A stretch of 33,478 nucleotides of DNA from Temnopleurus reevesii (GCA_036244855.1 BQKZ01005011.1:15004-48481); one strand, 5' to 3'; shown: positions 1 to 10,131, numbered from the stretch's first letter. Made by a program: numbers and translations. The notes: a model not told the origin generated them from the sequence alone.

Positions 1-418
1 GGGGGGGGGCAAATCCTACTTAGGCCTATTGTTATCTGCCATATGCGTTAACAACATGAACATCACACAAGACACACATATACTGGGACTAGTTAATTAT
101 AGTTTCGCTGATCTCACACTTTAAGAACCTGTGCTCGTCACACTACCCATGTCTATATTTATAGCCCTCCATAAGGAGAGACATCCACACCATCACAGAG
201 GGATACTTAATTATTTCAAGTGTTCCACTACGAAAAATGACCCTGCAGTCAAATGTCTTGTACCATGGACAAACTATGATCATGGACTATCCGAGATATG
301 TATTCCTTTGATGTATGAGATCACCCGACACATTTGAAATTTACACACAAAGCCAGAAAGTTGGTATCGATCCAGAAAGATTGATCTCGAGCGGGGGCAT
401 TAATCATATCTGCCAGAT
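1..418. other. Unassigned sequence at the window start
   Basis: A G9 run opens the window. A 68-codon open frame (131-337) shows no splice sites, domain or composition bias that would support it. No repeat or RNA gene is recognised. Confidence 0.5.
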
Positions 419-676
419 CTAAGCTGAGGATGAAAGATGATATTGCGTAACACGGGATCCATTTTTTTTCTTCAAACCATTCGGCGGATCTCCCTGTTCA
501 AAGAAATAAAGATCGTCTGTAGTCCATGTTAGTAATTCATTGGTGATATATACTATGTATTCCTTCGTTATTGTATATGGTGTATATTTCCCCGCTGTCA
601 ATTCATGGGCAATTCCACTTTCATTTGGTGATAACGGAATTCCATGCCATTTTTGTCCCTTATAGCTGGGTGACAC
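419..676 (-). pseudogene. Unidentified ORF fragment with a WTTDDLYFF block
   Basis: The minus strand is open for about 85 codons to a TAG stop and reads KGQKWHGIPLSPNESG near its start and LLTWTTDDLYFFEQGDPP near its end. There is no clear start; a stop lies shortly upstream in frame, and the ATG-like start would be a GTG. An exon beginning after CACCCAG (about 667) is possible. The C-terminal third resembles the minus-strand ORF at 10526-10768 in both protein (W-x2-DDLYFF, then L-K) and nucleotides. Two related open fragments suggest former exons or pieces of a mobile element gene rather than chance. The family is not recognised. It could be a genuine last exon of a minus-strand gene. Confidence 0.35.
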
Positions 677-1000
677 ACTCGCAGAGACCGGTCAAACTCT
701 TAGGTGTAGTATAAGTGAGTGCTAGAATATGGGTATAGGAAGAAACATTCACATTTTCCACATGGATGGCTCCCAGGAATATGATAAAAGAAAAAAAAGT
801 GTAGAGTTTGGGACAACTCAACAGATTTATACAAATTTAATTGAAAAACCAAGCCCACAACAACAAACCTCCATATACCTTTAGAATATACGGTTCTCTA
901 TAAGAAATAAAGGACCCTGTTTCATAATAATTTTCTAATAGCAAGTCATCAGAAGCTGTTACAAGATACGAAAGTGTGCATTTAATTGGCTTAAAGTATC

Positions 1001-1216
1001 AATCACACCTTTGCGTTTGATTTCCAACGTCTCTTCAACGTTGGATAGATACGAAGGGAAGACGCTTGCCATACGTTACAGGCATTTGGCCTGGCGCTCG
1101 ACGTACGCATGTATTAGCATCAACTAACCGGTCTTATTCCGTATTTGTGCGTTTACGTAGCATCCTTCAAATTTCATGAACGCAGAGGTGGATTAAGCTT
1201 TTATGCAAGATGTGAC
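1001..1216 (+). mobile_element. Diverged palindromic MITE (CACACCTTTGCG, AACGTC-rich)
   Basis: It opens AATCACACCTTTGCGTTTGA and contains GAAGGGAAGACGCTTGCC, GCGCTCGACGTACGCATG and TTTCATGAACGCAG. The same order of landmarks is found at 13738-13976, 18663-18936 and 21216-21510. The right end is unclear and was set at GATGTGACCG. Confidence 0.5.
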
Positions 1217-1244
1217 CGCTAACGTCATGGCAAGTATTTTGGGA

Positions 1245-1631
1245 AAAGGCCGACTAACACCTTTGCGTTTTAAGCCTGCGTCGGTCCAGTATATAACGCT
1301 CCCTAGACGCACAAAATGCGCACGTCGTGCGTATGACAGGCGTTCGGCGTACGATGCTTGAGCGCAACCTGAGTTCTTGGATAGCGTCTAACACGATATA
1401 ATCTATTTCCAAAAAATTAAGTCCAACGCCAAGTTAATGATCCTTTGTAATGCCATTCAAATTGGAACCGGATTGTGATTGTTGTGCCCACACAGTTCAA
1501 TACATGGCGTATGGCTCTTGTCCATGACTCACTTTATTTTACGGAAATAGTTTATATCGTGGTTTTTTTTTTAATTTAAAAAAAACGCTGGGCCGTCGCA
1601 GGGTAAAAAGCAAAGGTGCGAGTCGGTCTTT
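1245..1631 (+). mobile_element. Palindromic MITE (AAGGCCGACT family) interrupted by a second MITE
   Basis: The left terminus is AAAGGCCGACTAACACCTTT; the right terminus, AAAGGTGCGAGTCGGTCTTT, is its near-complement. The inner arms also match (GCGTTTTAAGCCTGCGTCGG with AACGCTGGGCCGTCGCAGGG reversed). The element at 1390-1562 is inserted in its right half, so this one is the older insertion. It is related to the copies at 4409-4649 and 13368-13628. Confidence 0.75.
1390..1562 (+). mobile_element. Nested MITE (AACACGATATAAACTATTTCC family)
   Basis: The terminal inverted repeats run AACACGATATAATCTATTTC on the left to GGAAATAGTTTATATCGTGG on the right. The internal sequence (CAACGCCAAGTTAATGATCC, TTTGTAATGCCATTCAAATT) matches the copy at 25992-26159. 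It has no coding capacity. It is inserted into the MITE at 1245-1631. Confidence 0.8.
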
Positions 1632-1847
1632 AGAAATGGCATATGATGTCCTGCGATCGTGCTTCTTACACTTTAGCAGAGATCAGCAGGAGAAAATTGG
1701 AAACCGCAAGTATCGAAATATTGATGAAATGGCACGGACACACGATGAGACGTTTTGAGCAACGTGAATCACGAGAACTATACCTTTGGCTTTATATCAT
1801 CTTGAGTCTTATGAAAAAGAGGGGGCCGAGATTCAATAAGACCCCTG

Positions 1848-1887
1848 CACACACACACATACACACACATAAACACACGCACACACT
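1848..1887 (+). repeat. (CA)n microsatellite, interrupted
   Basis: CA repeats with ATA, AAA and GCA interruptions are followed by a T12 run. The repeat creates spurious His/Thr or Cys/Val ORFs on both strands. Confidence 0.9.
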
Positions 1888-2254
1888 ACATTTTTTTTTT
1901 TTTTACAGACATGGACTATTTCGCAAGGGTCCAAAATAATGAAACATTGGGAGCACATTTTAAAGCGCAACATTTCGTCCGTAATTTCACGAAGTGACGG
2001 GAGCCAGAGGGTATTGTTACATGAAACGATGTACAAATTTATTTAAACGTGTCCTTCTATAGCATTAATACTTTGTTCGAGGGAATGTCCGTTGAATTGG
2101 CGCTATGTCGGGATTTATTTGTCTTCATGCAGCAATACCATTTGGCTCCCGTTACTTCTTGAGAACACGGATGATTTTACAAAATGTTGAGAAAAAAAGG
2201 GGATAGCATCATTCGAAGACAGACACTTTACTGACTGAGCAAACCGATGGATAT

Positions 2255-2420
2255 AGGCTGCATAATAATAATAATAATGAAACACTTTTATACAGCGCAT
2301 AACACAATCATGCGAAAGTCCCTATACGCTTAAAAGAACATAGAAAAAGAGAAAGAAGTCAGAGGAACTGGGATTATCACTAGATTAGTTGTTTTTTGAA
2401 GAGATGTGTTTTCAGGTTTC
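2255..2420 (+). repeat. Dispersed repeat with an AATAAT run and CACTTTTATACAGCGCA
   Basis: (AAT)n is followed by GAAACACTTTTATACAGCGC, then GATGTGTTTTCAGGTTTCTT. The same order (AATAACAATAATTAG, GTATAGCGCAGTCAC, ATGAGTTTTCTACAAG) is seen at 25262-25430. This is a common layout in non-coding repeats of marine invertebrates. Confidence 0.5.
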
Positions 2421-2562
2421 TTCTGGAAACATTTTGTTACCCTTAAGCGAATACTTTGACTTATGCATTTTGATTGCCGAGTTTTGTTATTGTGTTCATG
2501 ACAGTACTTTTTTATTATTTAGGACTCCTCGTGATAACATCTTGTTGTGAGGGCATACTGCT

Positions 2563-2612
2563 AAAATGTTGATCAATAAATGAATAAATCAATAAATCAA
2601 TAAATAAACAAA
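2563..2612 (+). repeat. (AAAT)n-type microsatellite
   Basis: Irregular AATA/AATC/AATG tetramers follow TGTTGATC. The position after AT-rich non-coding sequence suggests the tail of an old retroposon. Confidence 0.8.
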
Positions 2613-3161
2613 TGCTATATTACTTTTGAGTGCCGTCCTTGTTGAGGGGTGGGATGGGAAATGCGTTTCCTCCGTTCGAGGATACGGAGTCGATGTTTAA
2701 TGCTTGATGATTCCGACCTCGGACGAGAACTTTAAAGGTCAACAAAATGCCCTGGATGACGAAAATAGTGAAACATGATTTAAAGCCCAATTACAAGTGT
2801 AATCATTGCTTTTCGAGAGACAGTGTTTCTCTCAAGGGGGAAAATTCGAAACAAATCACCCTGCAAAAAGTCATCAGTTTGTAATACGAGCACCACGTTA
2901 ATAGGAAATACGTGTTTGTAACACATGGGTTGCTGAATTTCGGAACTTGACTAATTCGGGATTTTGAGCTTAACTTCACATATTTATCTCGAAGAATATA
3001 CCGTAAACCATTTACTACTTTATGTATTCATAGAATTATGGAAAGTACAAGGTTTGAATTTCTCGTGTTTAATCTTGTTCATTTTTTTTGCGAATCTGCC
3101 GCAATGCTTTTTAAAAGAAATAATCCCTTTTAATCTTCTTTTAATTTTCTATTTTCCTTAG

Positions 3162-3755
3162 CTGCATCCACAGACCCAGGAACCTCAATCGTGCCTACCA
3201 CACTGCCACCTGATCACGTGACATCAAGCCAAGACATTCATTATGACGTCACAAATATGGCGCCAAAAGACTCAATTCACAGTGAACTACCGTCGGTGCA
3301 CGTGCAGACGACGGACTTACCGATGGATATCGATACTGTTTCAGAAAAAGACCAAAAGCCTTCAGAACCTACTGCGATAGTGACGCACCCCTTAGAAAGA
3401 GATTCAACAGAAGACCTTAGAACTCGGCCCTATGATGAGGGCACCCTTTTTGGTACAACCACATTGATTGTGGACAGAACTATTGAGCTGACATCAGCGG
3501 CCACCTCGTTAACTGAATTAAGGAACAGTGAAGATGACACGACGTCGACAATGGTGTCAGAACGTACGGTGATGGAGAGCTATGCGGAGAATCTCCAGAC
3601 ATCGACGAACTCAAGAGAGCGTCCGACAACGAACAGGAAAAGTACGTCAAGCGAACGGCGGAGAACTGGGGCATCTGTGACGTCATCAGATGAAGCGAGG
3701 TTGCGTGGTTTAAAAGATGGAAATGCTCTTCAAAACGGAGGAATGGAGACAAATG
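3162..3755 (+). CDS. Exon: Ser/Thr-rich extracellular stem of a single-pass membrane protein
   Basis: This is an internal coding exon of 594 nt (198 codons). It follows a pyrimidine-rich tract ending in TTCCTTAG. The first two bases complete a codon, so the upstream intron is phase 1. The chosen donor AAATG|GTAAAA also leaves phase 1 and joins in frame to the exon at 5227, creating an Asp codon. The frame is open throughout. About 29% of residues are Ser or Thr, spread in short clusters (TTLPP, TTSTMVSE, KSTSSERRR) among Pro and charged residues, with no Cys and no N-x-S/T sequon. This composition suggests an O-glycosylated stem outside the membrane; that role is inferred. A second donor nine bases downstream (exon end 3764) is also phase 1 and would add three residues. 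Because the exon is symmetric (1-1), skipping it would keep the frame. The family is not recognised, and upstream exons are not visible. Confidence 0.75.
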
Positions 3756-3821
3756 GTAAAACGGGTACTGAAATTTAAGTACTTTCAATTGTGCCTTAAA
3801 CTATAAAGACAATATATTTTC

Positions 3822-3997
3822 AAAACGATATAAACTATTTCCGAAAAGTTAAGTGGGCCACAGACAATATAACCGTACGCCGTGTATTCAACTGTGCGGA
3901 AACGACACTCGCAAGCTAGTTCCGATTAGAATATTATTACAAAGGACCATTGAATTTGCGTTCGACTTAATTTTTGGAAAATAGTTCATATCGTGTT
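3822..3997 (-). mobile_element. MITE (AACACGATATAAAC family), inverted copy
   Basis: The ends are AACGATATAAACTATTTCCG and AAATAGTTCATATCGTGTTT. The internal part (ACAAAGGACCATTGAATTTG, then CGTTCGACTTAATTTTTGG) is the reverse complement of the order in the copies at 1390 and 25992. It begins 66 bases after the alternative donor of the Ser/Thr-rich exon. Confidence 0.75.
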
Positions 3998-5226
3998 TTT
4001 ATTACCACTACATTCCAAAGCGTTTTATTTTTCTGCTTCAATTAGTTTGGGCCAAATTGAAACGAATAGCGATTTTTTGTTGTTGCTAACCTCAGTCTCT
4101 GTTGCACTAACATTTTCCTCTAATTCTTATTTTGAGCCAATTTGTTTTAATATGATATTCGAATGAATAATGAAAATGATAACTTTATCTTCCCAACCAA
4201 AAACCAATGTCACCTGTTAAACTTTGTCCAAGGATTTAGCCTAACTGCAATCATATAATCTATTCTAAAAAATTGCAAATTGAAACTTCATTTTTTCTCA
4301 ATTTTGGGACGCTCGAGAAGGGCAGCTACTGTTAAACCATAAATGCTGCATTAAGTCCGATTTCAATTTCATTTTTCTCAAATTCTTTGACTAAATTTAG
4401 AGGTCTAAAAGGCGGACTCACACCTTTGCGTTTTAGCCTACGTCGGCCCAGCGTTTTTGAAAATTGAAAACACTCCCCGATCGCACAGTATACGCTGACG
4501 GTGGACTGACGATCGGCTTCCGCTGAAGGAGCGTACGTCGAACGTCACTCCACCATGTGACCTGTGTTTTTGTGCGCCTAGGGAGCGTTTTCGATTGCCA
4601 AATAGATGGACCGACGCAGGCTAAAATCGTCAAGGTGTGAGTCAGCCTTTAAGGAACTTCTTTCATACGATACAATCAAAGGCCAAATACAGATGTTGTA
4701 ACGACTAAGAAATGTGAATTTCACCGGATGTTTAACATGACATAATATATTTTACACATATTTCGACACAATAGCATATATTTTTTTATGAACTGATTCT
4801 CCTTTAAAATTTTGATTGACCCTTAGATCATAATTATTTAGCACCTTCTCTTGGGAATAATGATATTTTTTCATATCGGGCATATGCGAGTTTTTTTTTG
4901 AGATTTGACAAAACAATAATGATAAGGACTGGTATGCATAACAATTAAATTCTGAAATTGTCATCTAATTCTGTGCCTGAGAAGGTGTCCTTTATCAAAA
5001 AAAGGACATATGGTTTATTAAATGGGGATAATCCAGGTTTTGATTTTATCGCACATTTTAGGTTGAAGCTTTACCAAAACTCATTAATATTTTCACACAA
5101 TGTTTTATGCAATATGTTCATGATAATATTTTTCATTCTATTTAGATTTGGAGACAACATTCGTCTCCAAAAATATTCGCTTTTACCAAAACTTTACTTG
5201 AGCTTTAATCTTTTATCCTCTTTAAG
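3998..5226. other. Intron 1, remainder
   Basis: AT-rich intron containing the MITE at 4409-4649. The short open frames at 4752-4964 and 4958-5230 have no supporting features. The second merely runs into the transmembrane exon in a different frame. Confidence 0.6.
4409..4649 (+). mobile_element. Palindromic MITE (AAGGCGGACTCACACC family) with TAA target duplication
   Basis: The inverted termini are AAGGCGGACTCACACCTTTG and its complement ending GGTGTGAGTCAGCCTT. Arms continue inward (TAGCCTACGTCGGCCCAGCG opposite GGACCGACGCAGGCTA). TAA flanks both ends (4406-4408 and 4650-4652). A 3-bp TWA target duplication is characteristic of PIF/Harbinger transposons, so a non-autonomous Harbinger-type element is inferred. 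Confidence 0.75.
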
Positions 5227-5365
5227 ATGAACCAGTGCATCGTCAGCAGCACGAGGGTTACGTTACAGAAGCGACCATCAACCATGCGGCTTTGTGGATC
5301 ACCGTCGCGTTTGTGGGCGTACTTCTTGTCTACATCACAATTCTCATCGTCTACAACGCGAAAAA
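5227..5365 (+). CDS. Exon: transmembrane segment of the same protein
   Basis: This 139-nt exon lies between a pyrimidine-rich acceptor (TTTATCCTCTTTAAG) and a near-consensus donor (AAAAA|GTAAGT). Its first two bases complete the codon begun by the previous exon, and it ends with two bases of a codon (phase 2). The translation opens with a short polar stretch (EPVHRQQHEGYVTEATINH). An uninterrupted run of about 22 hydrophobic residues follows, beginning ALWITVAFVG and ending LIVY, and then the basic stop-transfer sequence NAKK. The basic residues after the helix, and the Ser/Thr-rich exon before it, indicate type I topology with the N-terminus outside. This exon anchors the gene model, since strong splice sites, consistent phase and a complete membrane helix coincide in one frame. 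Confidence 0.82.
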
Positions 5366-5410
5366 GTAAGTAATATTTATCGTTGAATTCTAGACCAAAA
5401 GATTTTCCTT

Positions 5411-5511
5411 CAAGCCCCTGTCACAGAGAAGCAAATGGCAGTAGGCATCTGCGCTTCTGCAGGTAACCTCTCTTGGCTCCCGCCTAAAACAGCTGTCACG
5501 GGGAATGCTTG
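5411..5511 (+). mobile_element. Possible small MITE (AAGCCCCTGTCACA)
   Basis: CAAGCCCCTGTCACAGAG at the left faces CTGTCACGGGGAATGCTTG at the right, with a GC-richer centre than its surroundings and an internal CAGAAGC/GCTTCTG stem. The arms match only in part, and no target duplication was recognised. Confidence 0.35.
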
Positions 5512-6142
5512 ATCCTGTTATCTACGTTAGATCTTAAGCTTTAACACTATTGTAATCATTGCAAAATGTACATTATCCGCCTGCACTGAAGAAATCAATT
5601 ACTTCAATATGTTACAATGAATAATATTTTATCAATTAATCTGAAAACTTAATGCATTATTTTATCGAATAGGAAAAGCACATCTATGGGGATTTACTTC
5701 AACTTTCTGAGTTACGTTTAAATACAGGTTTTTTTTTATTCAAGATGTCCATAATCCCAGTTTGCAGTCGTCTAATGTTTCACCTCGGTTTATACAATAT
5801 ATATTAAGATAGGTGTACGATAAATTCAGATGTAGTTGGAATAGATTCGTGATTGCACCAAATTCTTTGGTAACTACTTTCAACGTGTTTCCCCCTGTTA
5901 ACATGGTTAAGGGGTTGTAAAAAACTTCTCTGTTGAAATTATTAAATTCTATTATTATTGATTAAAATCCCCTTTTAGAGCAAGTCTTCTGCTTGCATTT
6001 CCATCAACACAGGGTTATTTCCAGCAATCTATTTAAAGAATTTAAGTTCTTTACAAGGATTCAAAGGTATCTGAAATATTAATTGGTATTACCGACCTTC
6101 CGACGGTATTGAATCTAAAAGGGAAATTGAGCAAAATACAGG

Positions 6143-6580
6143 TAGGGGCTTAATAGCAACGACTGGTGCGTATCATACAGACAAAGTGAATTAAGGCTTC
6201 AAATACGTGCATTCCTGGAACTCTTTCTTCTTAAATTAGATTAAAATACATTACAAGAACTCGATTTCCGTTTAAATGTCAAAGTGATATTGGTAACGGT
6301 ATATGAATCTGTATGTGAAATAGAGCACATGGAAGTAAAAATGGAGCATTTTAACGGCAGCTAGTGACTGTATAGAACATGAATGTGAAATAAGGCAAAG
6401 AAGATTTAACCAATCGACTACAGCTGAATTATGTAATTCCTATAGACTTTGTCCAGGATCTACTCGGTTCCAGTTGGCTATGTGTTAAAAAGGGGGCATT
6501 ATAGCAGCAAATAATGTCTATCATCCAGACAAAGTAAATCAAAGAAACAACAAAAACAACACGTGCTCTCTTGAAACTCT
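6143..6580 (+). repeat. Old local duplication of about 85 bp (6143-6225 and 6489-6580)
   Basis: Both segments contain GGGGCTTAATAGCA or GGGGGCATTATAGCA, TATCATACAGACAAAGTGAA or TATCATCCAGACAAAGTAAA, and ACGTGC followed by GGAACTCTTT or GAAACTCTTA. The sequence between them is unrelated. Confidence 0.6.
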
Positions 6581-6875
6581 TATCAATGCAGGCATCTGGT
6601 GAACGGAAAATCGATAGCAACCTTTTAAGACCGAAAAAATGCCCATCTCCCCTCGGTAAATCTGCATGGGAATATCAATAGTAATCGAATGGAAGATGAG
6701 TTGGAGGACCTTTCCGACACGCTCAGCCGCATCACATAAAGAGGATGGATTTTTAGAGATGGAGAAAACGGAGGGAGGAGGGGGGAGGGGTGAGAGAAGT
6801 TGGCAGAGGCGTAACAGATGTTCTCTAGAATAATTACATTTTGAATGAGACCACCCTGTTTAAAGAAAACTTGAA

Positions 6876-7093
6876 TAGATAAATGAATAAATAACATACA
6901 GTACTGTGCTTTGCATTACTACTCTTAACATCGTTTTAGCTCGTCGCCACAAGTAATTGAAGGAATTTATATTACTGCCAGATGCCCCTTCATCTTAACT
7001 GGATTGAGTGCAGCACAATATTGATGAATTTCTTGCTCATGGAAATTGATTGCATGGGAGGGATTCGAACTGAGACCCTCTGGTTGCGAGAGG
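6876..7093 (-). mobile_element. 5'-truncated tRNA-derived SINE on the minus strand
   Basis: Read on the minus strand, GGTCTCAGTTCGAATCCC (7061-7078) is a pol III B box. A body follows with TGTGCTGCACTCAATCCAGT and GGGGCATCTGGCAGTAATAT. The tail is ATTTATTCATTTATC at the low-coordinate end. No A box is found on the other side, so the 5' end is missing. The body layout resembles echinoderm SINEs from memory; I could not search. Confidence 0.6.
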
Positions 7094-7924
7094 GGGTGTA
7101 AAGGAATGATAGATTAATGAATAAATGACTGAAGAGATAAATGAATATTGTTTTGTTTTGTTTTTCTTTTTTCTTTTAGTTCAATCTATTGGAAAAAAGT
7201 TGACACTTCGAGCATTTTGCAAAGGGTTTGTATGTGATTTGGGGGAAATTGAATAGTCTATTCGTTAGATCGCTTGTTTAAAGTCAGAAATTGGTTAGAA
7301 ATCAAATAAATAAGTGAAGTAAATGAGAGAGGGGGGTTAGAGAAAACTATGACACAAAGCGGAAAATAATTGAAGGGCAATCAATCAAAATTACCAACAA
7401 TAAAAGACAATAAAAGAGTGAAAGCGAGCGCTATTTTCAACCGGAGAAGAAAGCAAGAGACACCATGCAGTAAAGAGTAAAAGAATGGGGGCTTTAAAAG
7501 GGCGCAGGGTGCAAACCCCTATTTTGCGAAAGGTTCAAAGCACAGCTCTTGCAGGAGGCTGGGAGCAAAACAAATCAGTAATATTATCCTGTTTCATTCA
7601 AGATGGTCGTGATGGTATGGGGCCCACAGGCGGGTACTTGAGAGGGGAGAGCGGGACTCGGTCAAAAATCGATACGGTAGAATGTATAAGCTGATGCGAG
7701 ATGGATAGCACGGATTGGATAGCATCCAGAGCGCGGGAAAACTAACTTCGTGCGAGATGCTCTCAGTGCATGGCGCGGGCTCGAGAGGGGGAGATTAGGT
7801 GTTCCAGGTGGCCCGGAAAGATTGAATAATTCTTCCATTCCAAATCATGAATTTTAGAAAATAACAAAAACGAGCTGATTTTCTAGCGATAACATAATTT
7901 CGTATCCTTAGTCATATAACCTTC

Positions 7925-7953
7925 CCTATGCAATATAGGATATATTGCATAGG
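7925..7953. repeat. Perfect 29-bp palindrome
   Basis: CCTATGCAATATA, then GGA, then TATATTGCATAGG: two 13-base arms that are exact complements around a 3-base spacer. It stands alone; no longer inverted repeat surrounds it. Confidence 0.95.
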
Positions 7954-8519
7954 AGCCCTTTGCAAAAGACTTCAAAATCATTATAAGTTGCGATTATTGT
8001 CAATTCGAAAACTGACATTGGTACTAACCCAATGCCTTGCGCAATTTGGCAATGAATGGAATGTACATGTGTCTGTATTTGTCATGCATCCTATCAAAAT
8101 CCACGACCCGGTTGGAGCCATTTAAATGAGGTTTGTGTTTATTTTGGTTATTTTACGATCTGTTTCCGCATGAAATCTGTTTCGGAAAGCATGAATTTGC
8201 GACTTTCAGACAAGCTTGGCGAATCCCATGACCAGCTCTGCATGTATCGCGTCTGAATGATGAAAATCACTAAAAGCCATTAGAAGCCGTCATGAAAGAA
8301 CACTGTTTCTGCCAAAATTATTAATGGATAAACATGCCCTCTGGTCAGATAGCAAAAAGTCGTGTTAAGTCGTGTTTAAACTGGTCTTCTATATGGGCCT
8401 GAATAAAGCTTTCGGATGGCAAGCTATTATTCTCGTGGAGTGAACTTCTTAGCTATTCGCAAGCAAAATGGCTACCATGTATTCACGGCATAAAGGAAAA
8501 CAGAACTAAAAACGTATAA

Positions 8520-8722
8520 CTAATTTGAATAAAATATGACAGCGTTAATCAAGGCAAATTTAAAATAATGGCAAATTACAAGCAAGCGACGGAATGGTTC
8601 CTAAACGAACGCAACACTTGCCCGAGCCCCTCCGAAGACAGCACGTGCCTCTGAGCTCGTCCAGTGTCAGGTTCCTCGTCTACACTACGCGATACACATC
8701 TTGGACGATCGAAAATCGCCGA
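8520..8722 (+). repeat. About 200-bp direct repeat, unit 1
   Basis: It runs from TAATTTGAATAAAATATGAC through GAACGCAACACTTGCCCGAG to ACACATCTTGGACGATCG. Unit 2 is at 8969-9162. It is non-coding and unusually GC-rich in its second half. Confidence 0.85.
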
Positions 8723-8968
8723 TAGGGGCGCCAAATTTGAGGTGAAGGCATTTTGTTTTGTTTTCAGCCCAGCTTAGTCACCCCCCCCCTCTCGATCTCA
8801 AAATCCTGGTTGCGCGCATGTATGCTCATGAGATACGGAAAACACGAAGATAGACCTAAATTTGAATGGAATATATCAGTGTTGATAAATGAAGACCGGG
8901 AAATTTTGAATGGGGGCAAATTGCAAGCCATTTTTACAGCCGCATGCCATATACTCGTGACGGCAGAA

Positions 8969-9162
8969 TTAATTTGAATGAAATATGACAGCGCTAATAA
9001 AGGAAAATTGTAAATAATGGCAAGTTACAAGCCAGTGGCGGAATAGTTTAAAACGAACGCAACACTAGCCCGAGCCGAGCCGAAGACAGCTCGTGCCTCT
9101 AAGCTCGCCCGAGTGTCCGGTTCCTCGTCTACACTTCGCGATACACATCTTGGACGATCGAT
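8969..9162 (+). repeat. About 200-bp direct repeat, unit 2
   Basis: It runs from TAATTTGAATGAAATATGAC through GAACGCAACACTAGCCCGAG to ACACATCTTGGACGATCG, clearly homologous to 8520-8722 with many substitutions. A partial third unit (TTTGAATGGAATATATCAG, GGCAAATTGCAAGCC) lies between them at about 8862-8935. Confidence 0.85.
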
Positions 9163-9279
9163 TGCACATGAATAAATCGATAACATGATCGGTGGTTGGT
9201 TTTAGGTTTCGCGAACACCTTTTTCAGGAGCGTCGCTGGAGTGGCGCTGCGGTATGTGCAACCTATTGTGAAAGGCTAA

Positions 9280-9411
9280 TGCCCCGGTCACATAGGACCC
9301 CGGAAGCAACACGATTCACCCCGACTCTTTGTTAATTCACATTTAACTGCCTCAGAACAAAGAGTCGTGCTGAATCGTGTTGCTTCCGGGGCCCTTTGTG
9401 ACCGGGGCTTA
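9280..9411 (+). mobile_element. Near-perfect palindromic MITE (GCCCCGGTCACA) with TAA target duplication
   Basis: Arms of about 55 bp, starting TGCCCCGGTCACATAGGACC, are almost exact complements of the right half, which ends TTTGTGACCGGGGCT. The spacer is about 22 nt. TAA lies immediately outside both ends (9277-9279 and 9412-9414), fitting a Harbinger-type insertion. A transcript across it would fold into a long hairpin. Confidence 0.85.
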
Positions 9412-9603
9412 AGAGTGGAGGGTGAAAATGGAGTTATTCTTGATTGGAAAAAGGTGCCTCCGTTAAATGAATAAAGGTGGTGTCTTCAGAATAATTTTGG
9501 CAAAAATAGTCATGTGTTTGTGTTTCTATTTTGGATTGGTCGTCCGAAATATGACCAACTATGTTACACTTTAGTAGTTGCATCTAGCAAACAACCGGAT
9601 TGC

Positions 9604-9761
9604 GCTTCATAAAGATGTTTGGAAATTTACGCACGACTCTATGAACGACTGATGATGCACTCAATATACACTCAATGATAAATCCTGTTGCTGAATCGCA
9701 CCTGAGAAAGGGTCACCGGTCGTTCGTAGAGTTGCGCGTAGATCTACAAATGGCTTTATGG
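9604..9761 (+). mobile_element. Palindromic repeat (CTTCATAAAGATGTTTGG)
   Basis: The left arm TACGCACGACTCTATGAACG corresponds to the complement of CGTTCGTAGAGTTGCGCGTA on the right. The outer ends are CTTCATAAAG and CTTTATGG. The loop includes CTGTTGCTGAATCGCACCTG. It is a non-coding MITE-type element. Confidence 0.65.
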
Positions 9762-10131
9762 AATACATTCCTGATTACAAAACTTAAAATACTTTGCAAA
9801 ATCCATATGCGCCACTCTTTTGGCAAAAATTGGGGATAAACTTTTTAAAAATGTCAGAAGTTTGGTGGCCACAAACAACCAGGGTATATACTTTTTCGAA
9901 TTTATGCAGTGTAGACAGGATTCATTCCCGTCATGAACAGAAAGAGAGAGAGAAAGCCAACTCTTCATAAACCGAGCCATAGAGCTAATACACATGGACC
10001 GCCAACGAATATTGTTTCCCTGAATTCAAAGATCCAGACAGATTTTAAAAGTGTTTTCCTTTCTTCTTTTCTTTTAAGAGAGAGAGAAAGCACTTTTGGG
10101 ACTAAAATTTAATAAAGCAACATTTCGTATC

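Larger units (their letters stand above)
1632..3161. other. Intron or upstream sequence before the Ser/Thr-rich exon
   Basis: Apart from the CA and AAAT microsatellites and one dispersed repeat, nothing is recognised. The last 40 bases form the polypyrimidine tract of the acceptor at 3160-3161. No upstream exon ending in phase 1 could be identified, so the preceding exon is probably outside the window. Confidence 0.5.
5512..8519. other. Intron 2, first part
   Basis: It contains the 85-bp local duplication, the minus-strand SINE, an irregular G-rich stretch (6770-6800) and the 29-bp palindrome. The remainder is AT-rich with no credible coding frame. Confidence 0.6.

Noticed and set aside
1643..2036. 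Overlapping ORFs on opposite strands with His/Thr and Cys/Val runs
   Set aside because: The runs are translations of the CA microsatellite and there are no splice signals linking them to the gene.
7490..7910. Shared word GCTTTAAAAGGGCGCA with 17896-17911 as a possible common element
   Set aside because: Similarity does not extend beyond about 16 bases on either side, so it may be chance or too decayed to support.
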